This document shows positions 24,729-33,080 of a stretch of 64,000 bases of DNA, piece by piece. Both the position numbers and the translations under genes were made by a program. Source of the DNA: an uncultured Anaerococcus sp. (GTDB lineage Bacteria > Bacillota > Clostridia > Tissierellales > Peptoniphilaceae); assembly GCF_947253225.1 (NCBI RefSeq), contig NZ_CAMXYR010000001.1, forward strand, positions 1 through 64,000, given 5' to 3'. How positions within the stretch are numbered: the first letter of the stretch is position 1; each line of letters opens with the position of its first letter. The notes under the pieces are model-generated. The model searched no databases. It was not told where the DNA came from and saw only the letters and a program-made list of their open reading frames with translations.

Positions 24729-25994
24729 TTATTGGTTGATTAACTTTAGTTTCCTCAAAAGTGTCATGAAAGCTGAAAGAACAACTGCCACTACTGAGGC
24801 AAGTACCATTCCTGATAATTGGATTGAACCGAGCTTTATAGAAAGACCTGAAAGTCCCGCTATGAAAATTACTGAAGTAAGGACTAGGTTCATAGATTTT
24901 GAATAATCTACCTTCTGGTCAACTAATAGTCTTATACCACTTGTACCAATCATTCCATAAAGTAAGAATGTAACTCCTCCTATAACATCTCCTGGTATGG
25001 TCTGGATAAGAGCTGCTAGTGGTCCAAAGAAGGCCATTAGGATAGAAATAATTGCTGCTCCTCCAATAACTTGGACTGAATAAACCCCTGTTATAGCCAT
25101 AACTCCAATATTTTCACCATAAGTTGTTGTAGGAACTCCACCCACAAGACCTGAAAGGGCTGATGAAAAGTTATCCGCAAAGATTGACCTGTGAAGTCCA
25201 GGATCTTTTAACAAGTCTCTGCCAATAATATTTGATGTAACAACTTGATGGGAGATATGCTCGCTTGTAATTACCAAAATTACAGGAAGCATAGCAAGTA
25301 TTGCTTCTGGTGAGAACTTTGGCATTGAAAAGGCTGGCATAGTGAAAAAGCTCGCCTCTCTAACTGGTGTAAAATCGACCATATTAAAGGCAATAGCAGA
25401 AATATAGCCGACAATAATTGATATCAAAATAGGAATTGTCGAAAAGAAGCCTTTAAAGGCAACAGAACCGATAATTGCAGTAAGAATTGTTATTGCAAAT
25501 ACCCAGAAATCCTTACTTGTTGCAGTATCTGTCATTAAGTTTGCTCCTATAGAACCACCTGTTACAGTATTGCCCGCAAGCTCAAAACCAATGAGGGCTA
25601 CAACTGCTCCCATAGCAGCTGGTGGAAGAACTACATCTATCCACTTGATTCCAAACTTATAAATAATATAAGCGAGTAAACATCCAATAAGTCCGACCAC
25701 AATAAAAGCACCTTGCGCATATTCAAATCCTTGACTTGCAATAATAGCTGTACCTGGTGCTAAAAATGCAAATGAGGAACCCAAATAAGCAGGTGCCTTT
25801 TTCTTAGTTATTAATATAAATAATAGAGTTCCGATACCATTCATCAACAAAACAATTCCTGGATTAATATTAAATAAAATAGGAACTAAAACACTCGCTC
25901 CAAACATTGCAAAAGTGTGTTGGATCGACAATGGTAAAAGTAATTTAAATGGAACTTTGTCTTCTACACGGTAGATTTTTTTAGAATTTTTCAT
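24729..25994 (-). CDS. uraA: Uracil permease (NCS2 family)
   Basis: A 421-residue nucleobase:proton symporter with about 14 membrane segments. N-terminal LPLSIQHTFAMFGASVLVPILF and AYLGSSFAFLAPGTAI are typical of UraA/PyrP. The substrate-site region is ITSEHISHQV with the conserved Glu, and GGVPTTTYGENIGVMAITGVYS is the second half-site with its Glu. It imports uracil for salvage. It has its own promoter and no pyrimidine attenuator was seen in the short leader. Confidence 0.95.
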   Translation of the reverse strand: MKNSKKIYRVEDKVPFKLLLPLSIQHTFAMFGASVLVPILFNINPGIVLLMNGIGTLLFILITKKKAPAYLGSSFAFLAPGTAIIASQGFEYAQGAFIVVGLIGCLLAYIIYKFGIKWIDVVLPPAAMGAVVALIGFELAGNTVTGGSIGANLMTDTATSKDFWVFAITILTAIIGSVAFKGFFSTIPILISIIVGYISAIAFNMVDFTPVREASFFTMPAFSMPKFSPEAILAMLPVILVITSEHISHQVVTSNIIGRDLLKDPGLHRSIFADNFSSALSGLVGGVPTTTYGENIGVMAITGVYSVQVIGGAAIISILMAFFGPLAALIQTIPGDVIGGVTFLLYGMIGTSGIRLLVDQKVDYSKSMNLVLTSVIFIAGLSGLSIKLGSIQLSGMVLASVVAVVLSAFMTLLRKLKLINQ

Positions 25995-26021
25995 AATACC
26001 TCCCTAAATTTTCCACCACTT

Positions 26022-26050
26022 ATCATAGCAAAATATTTTGTTCTTGTCAA
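26022..26050 (-). promoter_or_regulatory. Promoter of uraA
   Basis: TTGACA (26045-26050), 17-base spacer, TATGAT (26022-26027) on the minus strand; the leader is about 20 bases with GGGAGG before the ATG. Confidence 0.85.
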
Positions 26051-26116
26051 ACAAAAAAGTCTAAATATTTTTGTAAATCTTTCCATCTCCATTAATAATT
26101 ACTAAGATTTCCCAAG

Positions 26117-26138
26117 AAAAAAAGCCCTAGAGGGCTTT
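26117..26138 (-). terminator. Terminator after the small YtxH-like gene
   Basis: AAAGCCCT/AGGGCTTT hairpin (26121-26128 with 26131-26138) with a T tract on the minus strand, about 20 bases after the stop codon. Confidence 0.88.
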
Positions 26139-26159
26139 AATCTGTCAATATTTATTATC

Positions 26160-26357
26160 TTATAGGAGGTCTTCTCCCTTTACTGCATCTATTATCTCGT
26201 CCTTGATGTCGTCAACCTTATCTTTGACCTCATCTAGCTTATTATTGTTTTTTAGGTAGAGGTAACCACCCACAAGGGCAGCTGCTGCTGTGAAAATATA
26301 CTTGCCTAGAGAATTTTCTTCTTTTTTATTATCGAATTTTTTATTGTAATCAAACAT
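26160..26357 (-). CDS. Small YtxH-like membrane protein
   Basis: A 65-residue protein. A polar N terminus is followed by one membrane segment (YIFTAAAALVGGYLYL, about 25-40) and a charged amphipathic helix (LDEVKDKVDDIKDEIIDAVKG). This order, one short glycine-containing membrane helix then a Lys/Asp helix, resembles YtxH-type proteins of Firmicutes, often linked to general stress. That similarity is by layout only. It is a single gene with GAGGTC before the ATG and its own terminator. Confidence 0.7.
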   Translation of the reverse strand: MFDYNKKFDNKKEENSLGKYIFTAAAALVGGYLYLKNNNKLDEVKDKVDDIKDEIIDAVKGEDLL

Positions 26358-26477
26358 TTATGACCTCTTTCTTTATCCACTTAACTTTTTCTATATCAAT
26401 ATATCACAACTATACTTTCAATATTATTAACTTTCAAATTAATTATTCTTATTTTTATTTAATTTAGAATAAATATA

Positions 26478-27683
26478 TTAATCCTCTCTTACTAGAGGCA
26501 TTGACATACATCTAGGACCTCCCCTTCCGACAGTAAGAGTTTGTGAGTCAAGTCTTATCACTTCTATATCATTTAATTCTAGCATTTGATTGGTTACAGT
26601 GTTTCTCTTGTAGACAATTACCTTGCCTGGTGCGATTGCAAGAGTGTTAGACCCATCTGTCCATTGTTCCCTAAGGGCTGCTATAGGATCTCCTCCTCCA
26701 CAAGGAAGAAGATTGATTTTATCAAGTTTTAAAGCCTCTTTTAGTAGGTCATCCAAAGACTTCTCCAAAATTTCTTCACAGAGTTTTCCGTCCTTTAGGG
26801 TGAATTTTACAGCGTGGAAAGTCGAAATAATTCCAGGATGGTAGGTGAAAGTATCATAATCAATTTGAGTAAATACTGTATCAAGGTGCATATAGGCTCT
26901 TTCATTGGGAATATTTACCCCAATAATTTCAGAAATCTTATTTTCCCTATCTTCTAAAATATTTTTTGCCAATTCTCTTATAGCAGCAAGCTCCGTTCTT
27001 TGGCTAATCCCAACCATAAGGAGGTTTTCGTTTATATTTAAGATATCTCCACCCTCTATATGGTAGTTTCTATCCCTTCCATAGAAATTCTTAGTCCCCT
27101 TGTAGTCCTTGTGGTGGGAAAATATATAATCGGCATAAATAGTTTCTCTCGACCTAGTTACTGAATACATGGTATTAATTGAGACTCCATTAGCAATTGA
27201 TGAAAAAGGGTCTCTAGTAAAGTAGAGGTTTGGCATTGGGTTAATGGCTGTGTATTTTTGATTGTAAACGACCTTTTCATTTCTTATGCCAAGTTCTCTT
27301 AGGGTTAGACCGCTCATGGTTTTTAGGACAAATTCCTTGGTATCTTTGATAGATTCAAGAAAACTTTTTGCTTCTTTATAAATTAGTTCATCAGAAATAT
27401 CTGCTTCATCGAGGTATTGGTTCAAGAATTTCTTCCTTAAATCCTTATCACAGGCGAGAGTTTCTGCCATCAAGTCTTCAAGATATACAACTTCTACCCC
27501 TTCATTTATAAAAATTTGTGCAAAGTTATCATGCTCTTCCACAGCCTTTTCAAGGTCTGGAATATCATCAAACAAAAGTTCATCCAAGGAATTTGGGGTG
27601 AGATTTAGTAACTCTTCACCAGGTCTATGCAAAAGCACCTTTTTAAGTGGCTTAATTTCATTATTTACATTGATTTTATTCAT
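26478..27683 (-). CDS. arcA: Arginine deiminase
   Basis: A 401-residue enzyme converting arginine to citrulline and ammonia, the first step of the ADI pathway that yields ATP and protects from acid. The N-terminal VLLHRPGEELLNLTP, the FTRDPF segment, HLDTVFTQID (catalytic His) and the terminal GRGGPRCMSMPL with the nucleophile Cys are all present. The ornithine transcarbamylase, carbamate kinase and antiporter genes are not adjacent. The leader holds a terminator-like hairpin, suggesting attenuation. Confidence 0.98.
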   Translation of the reverse strand: MNKINVNNEIKPLKKVLLHRPGEELLNLTPNSLDELLFDDIPDLEKAVEEHDNFAQIFINEGVEVVYLEDLMAETLACDKDLRKKFLNQYLDEADISDELIYKEAKSFLESIKDTKEFVLKTMSGLTLRELGIRNEKVVYNQKYTAINPMPNLYFTRDPFSSIANGVSINTMYSVTRSRETIYADYIFSHHKDYKGTKNFYGRDRNYHIEGGDILNINENLLMVGISQRTELAAIRELAKNILEDRENKISEIIGVNIPNERAYMHLDTVFTQIDYDTFTYHPGIISTFHAVKFTLKDGKLCEEILEKSLDDLLKEALKLDKINLLPCGGGDPIAALREQWTDGSNTLAIAPGKVIVYKRNTVTNQMLELNDIEVIRLDSQTLTVGRGGPRCMSMPLVRED

Positions 27684-27703
27684 AATAACTCCTTAAAATT
27701 TTT

Positions 27704-27733
27704 AAAAAAAAGGTAGTTCATTAAAAACTACCT
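27704..27733 (-). terminator. Terminator-like hairpin in the arcA leader
   Basis: On the minus strand AGGTAGTT (27726-27733) pairs with AACTACCT (27711-27718), followed by eight T (27704-27711), about 20 bases before the arcA ATG and downstream of its likely promoter. An earlier terminator already ends the upstream ugpB transcript. Confidence 0.8.
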
Positions 27734-27775
27734 ATAATCAATTAGCCCTGCCAATATCTTTAATTTTATATTTTT

Positions 27776-27781
27776 ATTATA
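27776..27781 (-). promoter_or_regulatory. Candidate -10 of arcA
   Basis: TATAAT on the minus strand (TTGCTATAATAAA) about 95 bases before the arcA ATG. The -35 match is poor, so the promoter may need an activator. Bases 27782-27925 hold no gene I can see. Confidence 0.5.
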
Positions 27782-27926
27782 GCAAATTAATTGAGAAAAT
27801 AAAATAGACTTTGTTAATTTATAAGTTTCCTACAAATACTGAAAATATGTTTGCTCAGTCAAGTATACTTTTAAAAATTATATTAATTTATTAGTAGGCT
27901 AGGTTTTAATAAATTCGGACACAGGA

Positions 27927-27948
27927 AAAGGCAAGTTTCCTTGCCTTT
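27927..27948 (-). terminator. Terminator of the ugp operon
   Basis: AAAGGCAAG (27940-27948) pairs with CTTGCCTTT (27927-27935) on the minus strand and is followed by TTCC. It lies about 12 bases after the ugpB stop. The T run is short but the stem is perfect. Confidence 0.78.
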
Positions 27949-27959
27949 CTATAACTTAT

Positions 27960-29270
27960 TTAGTTTTCTTCAAAGTCAGCCTTAAATTGTGGAGCAAAGG
28001 CTTCAAGTTCAGCCTTTACATCAGCACTTGGGTTTGAAAGAATACTTTCAAGTAGGCTTCCCATATCGTTGTAGGCTTTTTGGCTACCTGGAGCAAGTGG
28101 TCTTGAAAATAGTTTTTCACTTGCCTTATCAAGGATTGGTGCTATCTTAGAATCAGATTTCTTGTATGCATCATCTTCTACAGCTGATTTTCTTGCTGGC
28201 ATATATCCTGTTGCAACTGCAAATTCTACTTGAGCATCCTTGCTTGCTAGGAATTGCATATACCTGAAGGCTGCTTGTTTTTCTTCATCACTTTCCTTGT
28301 CAAACATATAGATGTTTGTTCCTTGTTGGAAAGATTTGGCTGCTGGATATGGAGATGCAGCATATTCAAATTTACCATTTAGGGCTTCTTTTACATAAAC
28401 TTCACCAGCGTTTGATCCAACAAAAGATCCGACTTGTTCATTAGCAAATGGACCAGATAAGTGTTGGTCAGTTCCTGCAATTCTGAAATATCCTTCTTTA
28501 ACACCATCTAGGTAGTAATTTATAGCTTCGATTGATTCAGGACATGTTACATCAAGCTTAGCATCAAAATCAATTCCCTTATTCTTTAGGTAGGTTAGGT
28601 AGAAGTTTGATAGTGAATCAAATCCTGCCCCTGGGATACCCTTAGCCTCGTGAATTTTCTTAGCATTTTCTTTCAATTCTTCATAGCTTGTTGGCTCTTT
28701 TAGTCCAAGTTCGTCATAAAGATTTTTGTTATACCAGAATACTTCTGTTGATTTGTTAAATGGTAGAGCTTCAATCTTACCTTCTTTTTCAATTTCTTCT
28801 CTAATTCCTGGCAAGATATCATCATAATCGTTCATCGCACTTTTTACATAACCTGTCAAATCAGCTACCATATTTGCTTGCTTGAATTGAAGCATCCAAT
28901 CAGGGTAAGCTTGAGTGATTGTAGGTAGGTCTTTAGGTGATTGCATAGAAGCAACAAGAGCTTGGTTCAAATCTCCATATTTACCCTTATTTTGTAGAGT
29001 TACCTTGATGTCAGGGTTTTCTTCTTCAAACTTTTTAGTAAGTTTTTCCAAAGCTTCTCCTTGACCACCACTCATAGCGTGCCAGAATACAATTTCTGCT
29101 TGACCATCAGTTTTTGCTTTTTCATCTTTTTTATCACCTTTAGCTTGGTCAGAAGCTTCTTCTACCTTAGCATCTTTTGATATATCAGCTGCTTTTTCAT
29201 TAGAATTACAAGCTGTAAAAACACCCAATGACAAAACTAAAGCCATCAACAACGATAATTTCTTTTTCAT
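27960..29270 (-). CDS. ugpB: ABC transporter substrate-binding lipoprotein (UgpB-like)
   Basis: A 436-residue extracellular solute-binding lipoprotein of the family that holds UgpB and MalE. The lipobox is VFTAC, followed by an Ala/Asp/Lys-rich linker. The mature part opens with IVFWHAMSGGQGEALEKL, the signature of UgpB-type binding proteins, and TGYMPARKSAVED is also typical. The likely substrate is glycerol-3-phosphate or a glycerophosphodiester, but a sugar cannot be excluded. It is the last gene of the operon with an extra promoter of its own, fitting the need for excess binding protein. Confidence 0.88.
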   Translation of the reverse strand: MKKKLSLLMALVLSLGVFTACNSNEKAADISKDAKVEEASDQAKGDKKDEKAKTDGQAEIVFWHAMSGGQGEALEKLTKKFEEENPDIKVTLQNKGKYGDLNQALVASMQSPKDLPTITQAYPDWMLQFKQANMVADLTGYVKSAMNDYDDILPGIREEIEKEGKIEALPFNKSTEVFWYNKNLYDELGLKEPTSYEELKENAKKIHEAKGIPGAGFDSLSNFYLTYLKNKGIDFDAKLDVTCPESIEAINYYLDGVKEGYFRIAGTDQHLSGPFANEQVGSFVGSNAGEVYVKEALNGKFEYAASPYPAAKSFQQGTNIYMFDKESDEEKQAAFRYMQFLASKDAQVEFAVATGYMPARKSAVEDDAYKKSDSKIAPILDKASEKLFSRPLAPGSQKAYNDMGSLLESILSNPSADVKAELEAFAPQFKADFEEN

Positions 29271-29311
29271 AAAATCTCCTTTGTTTTTTACAAATATTAT
29301 CCTTCACAAAT

Positions 29312-29341
29312 ATTATATACTATTTATCCACGCTTTAACAA
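29312..29341 (-). promoter_or_regulatory. Internal promoter for ugpB
   Basis: TTGTTA (29336-29341), 18-base spacer, TATAAT (29312-29317) on the minus strand in the ugpE-ugpB gap. Confidence 0.65.
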
Positions 29342-29342
29342 G

Positions 29343-30161
29343 TTATCTTTTGATACCTCCATAAGAAACTCCTCTTAGGATTTGCTTCCTAAATATGAAA
29401 TATAATATTAAAATTGGCATTATAGTAATTGTACTTGCTGCCATTTGAAGGTGAATTAACTGACCTGCCTCTGTGGCAAAGGCTGAAAGACCATTTGAGA
29501 TTAGCCTCATATTTGTTGTATTCGTTACAAGAATTGGCCAAAGGAAAGAGTTCCATCCAGTAATGAAGTTAAGTAGACCTATGGTAAATAGGGTTGACTT
29601 ACTCATTGGTATCATAACTCTTGTAATAAACTCAAAATCACTTGCTCCATCTACCTTGGCTGCCTTATAGAAATCCATAGGGATAGATCTAAGAAATTCC
29701 TTGAGGTAGAAAATATAAAATACTGAAGCCAAAAATGGGATTATTAGGGCTGCGTAAGTGTCTATAAGGCCAAGTCTTGCTATGGTTGAGAAGTTGGTGA
29801 AAATTATTATCTCAAAAGGAATCATAAGCAAGGATAGCATAAAGGCCTGAAGGACTTTTTTGTACTTAAAATTCATAAAGTTTAAGGCAAAGGCTGCTAG
29901 AGTTGTTGTAAGCAATGTAACACTTGTATTTGCAACAGAAACGACTATCGTATTAAAAAAATACCTTGCAAAAGGTGCAACCTTCATTGCCTGTCTGTAG
30001 TTTTCAACCATCAACTTTTGTGGAAAAAGTTTCGGAGGAATACTTGTTACCTCTTGAAAGCTCATCAGTGATGAAGAAATCATATACAAAAATGGAAAAA
30101 TTGTGATAATTGCCATAATAACGACAAAAATATAGCCAATTACTTTTAAAAATTTATTCAT
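29343..30161 (-). CDS. ugpE: ABC transporter permease (UgpE-like)
   Basis: A 272-residue inner-membrane permease of the carbohydrate/glycerol-3-phosphate importer class with six membrane helices. The EAA coupling loop is YKAAKVDGASDFEFITRVMIPMSK. The opening LKVIGYIFVVIMAIITIFPF and PPKLFPQ are typical of the MalG/UgpE branch. The start overlaps the stop of ugpA (TAATG). It pairs with UgpA to form the channel. Confidence 0.9.
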   Translation of the reverse strand: MNKFLKVIGYIFVVIMAIITIFPFLYMISSSLMSFQEVTSIPPKLFPQKLMVENYRQAMKVAPFARYFFNTIVVSVANTSVTLLTTTLAAFALNFMNFKYKKVLQAFMLSLLMIPFEIIIFTNFSTIARLGLIDTYAALIIPFLASVFYIFYLKEFLRSIPMDFYKAAKVDGASDFEFITRVMIPMSKSTLFTIGLLNFITGWNSFLWPILVTNTTNMRLISNGLSAFATEAGQLIHLQMAASTITIMPILILYFIFRKQILRGVSYGGIKR

Positions 30162-31042
30162 TACCTACCCAACCTTTCTATAATCTTCTTTTGGAGGAAA
30201 GTTAAGACTAAGAGGAACAAAAATAAGATAACTCCAGCAGCCATAGCTTGTCCATACCTGTATTCTACATAGAACTTGTTGTAGATATAGAATACAGCTG
30301 TTATTAACCTATTACCAACTCCTGCCTTCCCATTAAATAGGGCAAAGATTGAGTTGTAAACTTTAAATGCTGAAATAAAACTCGTTAAAAACAAAAATGT
30401 AATAATTGATTTAAGCTGAGGAAGGGTAATCTTCCTAAATTGCTCCCAAGGACTTGCCCCAAACATCTCGGCAACCTTGTAATAACTCTTATCAATTGAC
30501 CTAAGACCTGCAAGAATAACTATAATATTAAAGGCTAGAGCATTCCATACCCCAAATATTATTAAAGCGAGCATATTATAGTCTTGGTTGTTCAAAAAAT
30601 CTATAGGTCCAACTCCCACAAAGCTCAAAAGATAATTAATAAAACCATATTGACCATGAAGAAGGTACCTAAAAACTATACCTATAGCTATTACGCTTGT
30701 TAGGTAAGGAATAAAAAATAAAGTCTCAAAAAACTTTCCACCCTTGATGTTCGTATTTAACACAAGGGCAATAAACATCGAAATTATTATTGAAAGAGGA
30801 ACTACAGTTACTGAATAAACTAGGGTATTGACCATAGCCCTCCTAAAAAGTGGGTCATTAAAAACAGAAACAAAATTCTTAAAGCCTACAAAAGAAGGAT
30901 TTAGAATGTTGTTATTTTGCATACTCATCACAAAGGTTCTGATGAGAGGATAGACAGAAAAAATAAGGATGGAAATTAGAGCTGGAGCCAGATATAACCA
31001 AGCCTTGTTGTTTTTTTCTGCAGAATACTTAAGCTTTCTCAT
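30161..31042 (-). CDS. ugpA: ABC transporter permease (UgpA-like)
   Basis: A 293-residue permease of the MalF/UgpA branch with six helices. The EAA loop reads YYKVAEMFGASPWEQFRKITLPQLK. N-terminal AWLYLAPALISILIFSVYPLIRT is typical of UgpA-type proteins. It overlaps ugpC and ugpE by a shared base at each end (TAATG), so stoichiometric translation is expected. Confidence 0.92.
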   Translation of the reverse strand: MRKLKYSAEKNNKAWLYLAPALISILIFSVYPLIRTFVMSMQNNNILNPSFVGFKNFVSVFNDPLFRRAMVNTLVYSVTVVPLSIIISMFIALVLNTNIKGGKFFETLFFIPYLTSVIAIGIVFRYLLHGQYGFINYLLSFVGVGPIDFLNNQDYNMLALIIFGVWNALAFNIIVILAGLRSIDKSYYKVAEMFGASPWEQFRKITLPQLKSIITFLFLTSFISAFKVYNSIFALFNGKAGVGNRLITAVFYIYNKFYVEYRYGQAMAAGVILFLFLLVLTFLQKKIIERLGR

Positions 31043-32112
31043 TAGTAAACTCTCTTTCCATCTTCTTGGAATAAGTAAATTGATGAATAGTCAATTCCGA
31101 TGGCAATTTCATCATTTTCCTTAATAGCTAGTTTGCTATCAACAATCATCTTTGTAGGTTGATCATTCAAATCAAAATGAACAACCATGTATCTACCAAT
31201 CATTTCTATAGAGTCAACCTTCACACGAATAGGACTTTTATCATCCAAGACAAAATGCTCTGGTCTAATTCCTACCAAATACTTATCCATAGACAAGTCT
31301 TCCTTAAACCTATCTTTTAGCAAAGCATTAAGTCTTAAGTCAAAGTCCTTAGCCACAAGCTTATCGGAGGTTTTTTCTAGGGAAAATATGTTGATTATAG
31401 GATTGCCAATAAATTTTGCAACGAAAAGATTAGCTGGTTCTAGGTAGAGGTTTTGTGGCCTATCGAATTGTTGGATAACTCCCCCATCCATTAAGGCTAT
31501 GTAGTCTGAAATAGAAAGAGCCTCTTCCTGGTCGTGGGTTACAAATATGGTTGTAACTCCAACTTCCTTAACAATATTTCTAATCTCTTCCCTGATGGAA
31601 AGCCTTAGCCTTGCATCGAGGTTACTCAAAGGTTCATCCAAAAGTAGGGTCTTTGGGTTTTGGATAAGGGCACGAGCTATGGCAACTCTTTGTTGCTGAC
31701 CACCAGAAATCTGACCAGGTTTCTTATCCTTAATCTCACCAATATAGGCAAGGTCCATATATTTTTGAGCAATTTTGATTGCTTCTTGTTTTTTAATCTT
31801 GTTTTTACCAACAGTTAGAGGAAAAATAATATTTTCAAGAACTGTCATATGAGGATAGAGGGCGTAATTTTGAAATACCATCCCAATATCACGATCTTTT
31901 GGGTGCTTATCGACAATAGAAGCTCCATCAAACTTAATATCTCCCTTAGTTGGGTCAAGAATCCCTGCTATAATATTTAAAATAGTAGACTTACCACAAC
32001 CCGATGGGCCTAAAAGGGTTACTAGGGCACCATCTTCAATATCTAAGTTGATGGACTTCAAGGCCTCGTATCCATTTTCATAAACTTTGTTCAGATTTTC
32101 AATCTTAATCAT
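31042..32112 (-). CDS. ugpC: ABC transporter ATPase (UgpC/MsmK-like)
   Basis: A 356-residue ATPase with an N-terminal ABC domain and a C-terminal TOBE/OB regulatory domain, as in MalK, MsmK and UgpC. Walker A is GPSGCGKST, the signature is ISGGQQQR (Ile replaces the usual Leu), Walker B is LLLDEPLSNLD and the switch is FVTHDQ. The fragment FIGNPIINIF marks the start of the C-terminal domain. It powers the UgpAE permease; such ATPases sometimes serve several importers. Confidence 0.93.
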   Translation of the reverse strand: MIKIENLNKVYENGYEALKSINLDIEDGALVTLLGPSGCGKSTILNIIAGILDPTKGDIKFDGASIVDKHPKDRDIGMVFQNYALYPHMTVLENIIFPLTVGKNKIKKQEAIKIAQKYMDLAYIGEIKDKKPGQISGGQQQRVAIARALIQNPKTLLLDEPLSNLDARLRLSIREEIRNIVKEVGVTTIFVTHDQEEALSISDYIALMDGGVIQQFDRPQNLYLEPANLFVAKFIGNPIINIFSLEKTSDKLVAKDFDLRLNALLKDRFKEDLSMDKYLVGIRPEHFVLDDKSPIRVKVDSIEMIGRYMVVHFDLNDQPTKMIVDSKLAIKENDEIAIGIDYSSIYLFQEDGKRVY

Positions 32113-32131
32113 AATACCTCTTTAAAAATAC

Positions 32132-32455
32132 TCATACTAAGGAAAACTTAAGCAAAATGACAAGCATGGCCACCATCAACCCTATTCCAATAACTGTGAA
32201 AGTATCTTCCTGCTTTCTAAGAGCCAAAATAACAAGGCCAATAGATAGAAAAAAGAGGAATAGGTATATCTGGATAAACATCTTCTCATAGAGCTTATCG
32301 TAAACTATCGATATTATCACAACAGCCAAAATCAAAACTACAGAAGATATAAGCATAACTAATTTTCTTTTCTCCATAATAGAATTGAACAAGCTCATAG
32401 CTGCAATTAATAAGATTATAGGCCGTAATAGATAATCAAAAAATAAATTTATCAT
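32132..32455 (-). CDS. Small four-helix membrane protein (unknown)
   Basis: A 107-residue protein, not recognised. Four hydrophobic segments make up almost its whole length (about 10-25, 32-52, 60-78 and 86-105), with short charged turns such as MEKRKL and RKQEDT. It is the first gene of the ugp operon, 19 bases before ugpC. It may be an accessory membrane subunit or a neighbour carried with the operon. Confidence 0.7.
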   Translation of the reverse strand: MINLFFDYLLRPIILLIAAMSLFNSIMEKRKLVMLISSVVLILAVVIISIVYDKLYEKMFIQIYLFLFFLSIGLVILALRKQEDTFTVIGIGLMVAMLVILLKFSLV

Positions 32456-32469
32456 AATACCTCTATCCT

Positions 32470-32478
32470 ATTATATCA
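32470..32478 (-). promoter_or_regulatory. Candidate extended -10 of the ugp operon
   Basis: TGATATAAT on the minus strand, about 15 bases before the ATG at 32455, with GATAGAGG between. The leader would be very short. Weak -35. Confidence 0.45.
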
Positions 32479-32579
32479 TATAAAAAATATAGATAAATAG
32501 GATTAATGAATTTTTCCTAAGGCTCTCATTAGCCTTACTTGTTTATACTTTCTATTATCCCTAGGCAAATTTCGCCAAT

Positions 32580-32625
32580 AAAAAACTGGTGGCTATGAAT
32601 ATTATAGGCTTCATAGGTTCACCAG
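32580..32625 (-). terminator. Terminator of the exopolysaccharide-type cluster
   Basis: On the minus strand CTGGTG-N3-CTATGAA pairs with TTCATAG-N2-CACCAG (arms 32610-32625 and 32586-32599), followed by TTTTTT. It lies just after the SH3 lipoprotein gene. Confidence 0.85.
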
Positions 32626-32636
32626 CTTATTTTTTC

Positions 32637-33080
32637 TTATTTTACTTCTTTGAGTAGGTCGCTTTTGATATATCCTGATTGTCCATTTACAGATACTCTT
32701 GCCCAGCCGTCTTTTTCTAATAAAACTAGGATTTCATCTCCTGGATGGGCTTCTCCAACAATATCTGAATCTGTAGTTGGGTCAAACCTTATGTTTGTAA
32801 CATCTTCAACCTTGTAGGTTACACCAGCCATCTTGTCTGAAGACTTGTCATCCTTAGCTTCTTCTTTTTTTTCGTCTTTAGCATCTTCGTCTTTTTCATA
32901 AGACTTATCTTCTTTGCTTTCTTCTTTGTCCTTGCCTTCATCTTCTGGTTTTTCCAAGGCTTCGCTTACTTGTTCCTCGCTTGCTGCATCTGGATGACGT
33001 TTTGAAACATAGGAATCATTGGAACAAGCTGCCAAAACAAAGGCAAGGCTTAGAATAAGTAATAGTTTATTTTTTTTCAT
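32637..33080 (-). CDS. SH3b-domain lipoprotein
   Basis: A 147-residue lipoprotein. The lipobox is VLAAC; a long Glu/Lys/Asp-rich linker (about 30-85) follows, then a bacterial SH3 domain (about 88-147: VTNIRFDPTTDSDIVGEAHPGDEILVLLEKDGWARV...GYIKSDLL). SH3b domains usually bind peptidoglycan. The linker would let the domain reach the wall from the membrane. The ATG shares a base with the stop of the CpsD-like gene (TAATG), tying it to the polysaccharide cluster. Confidence 0.9.
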   Translation of the reverse strand: MKKNKLLLILSLAFVLAACSNDSYVSKRHPDAASEEQVSEALEKPEDEGKDKEESKEDKSYEKDEDAKDEKKEEAKDDKSSDKMAGVTYKVEDVTNIRFDPTTDSDIVGEAHPGDEILVLLEKDGWARVSVNGQSGYIKSDLLKEVK

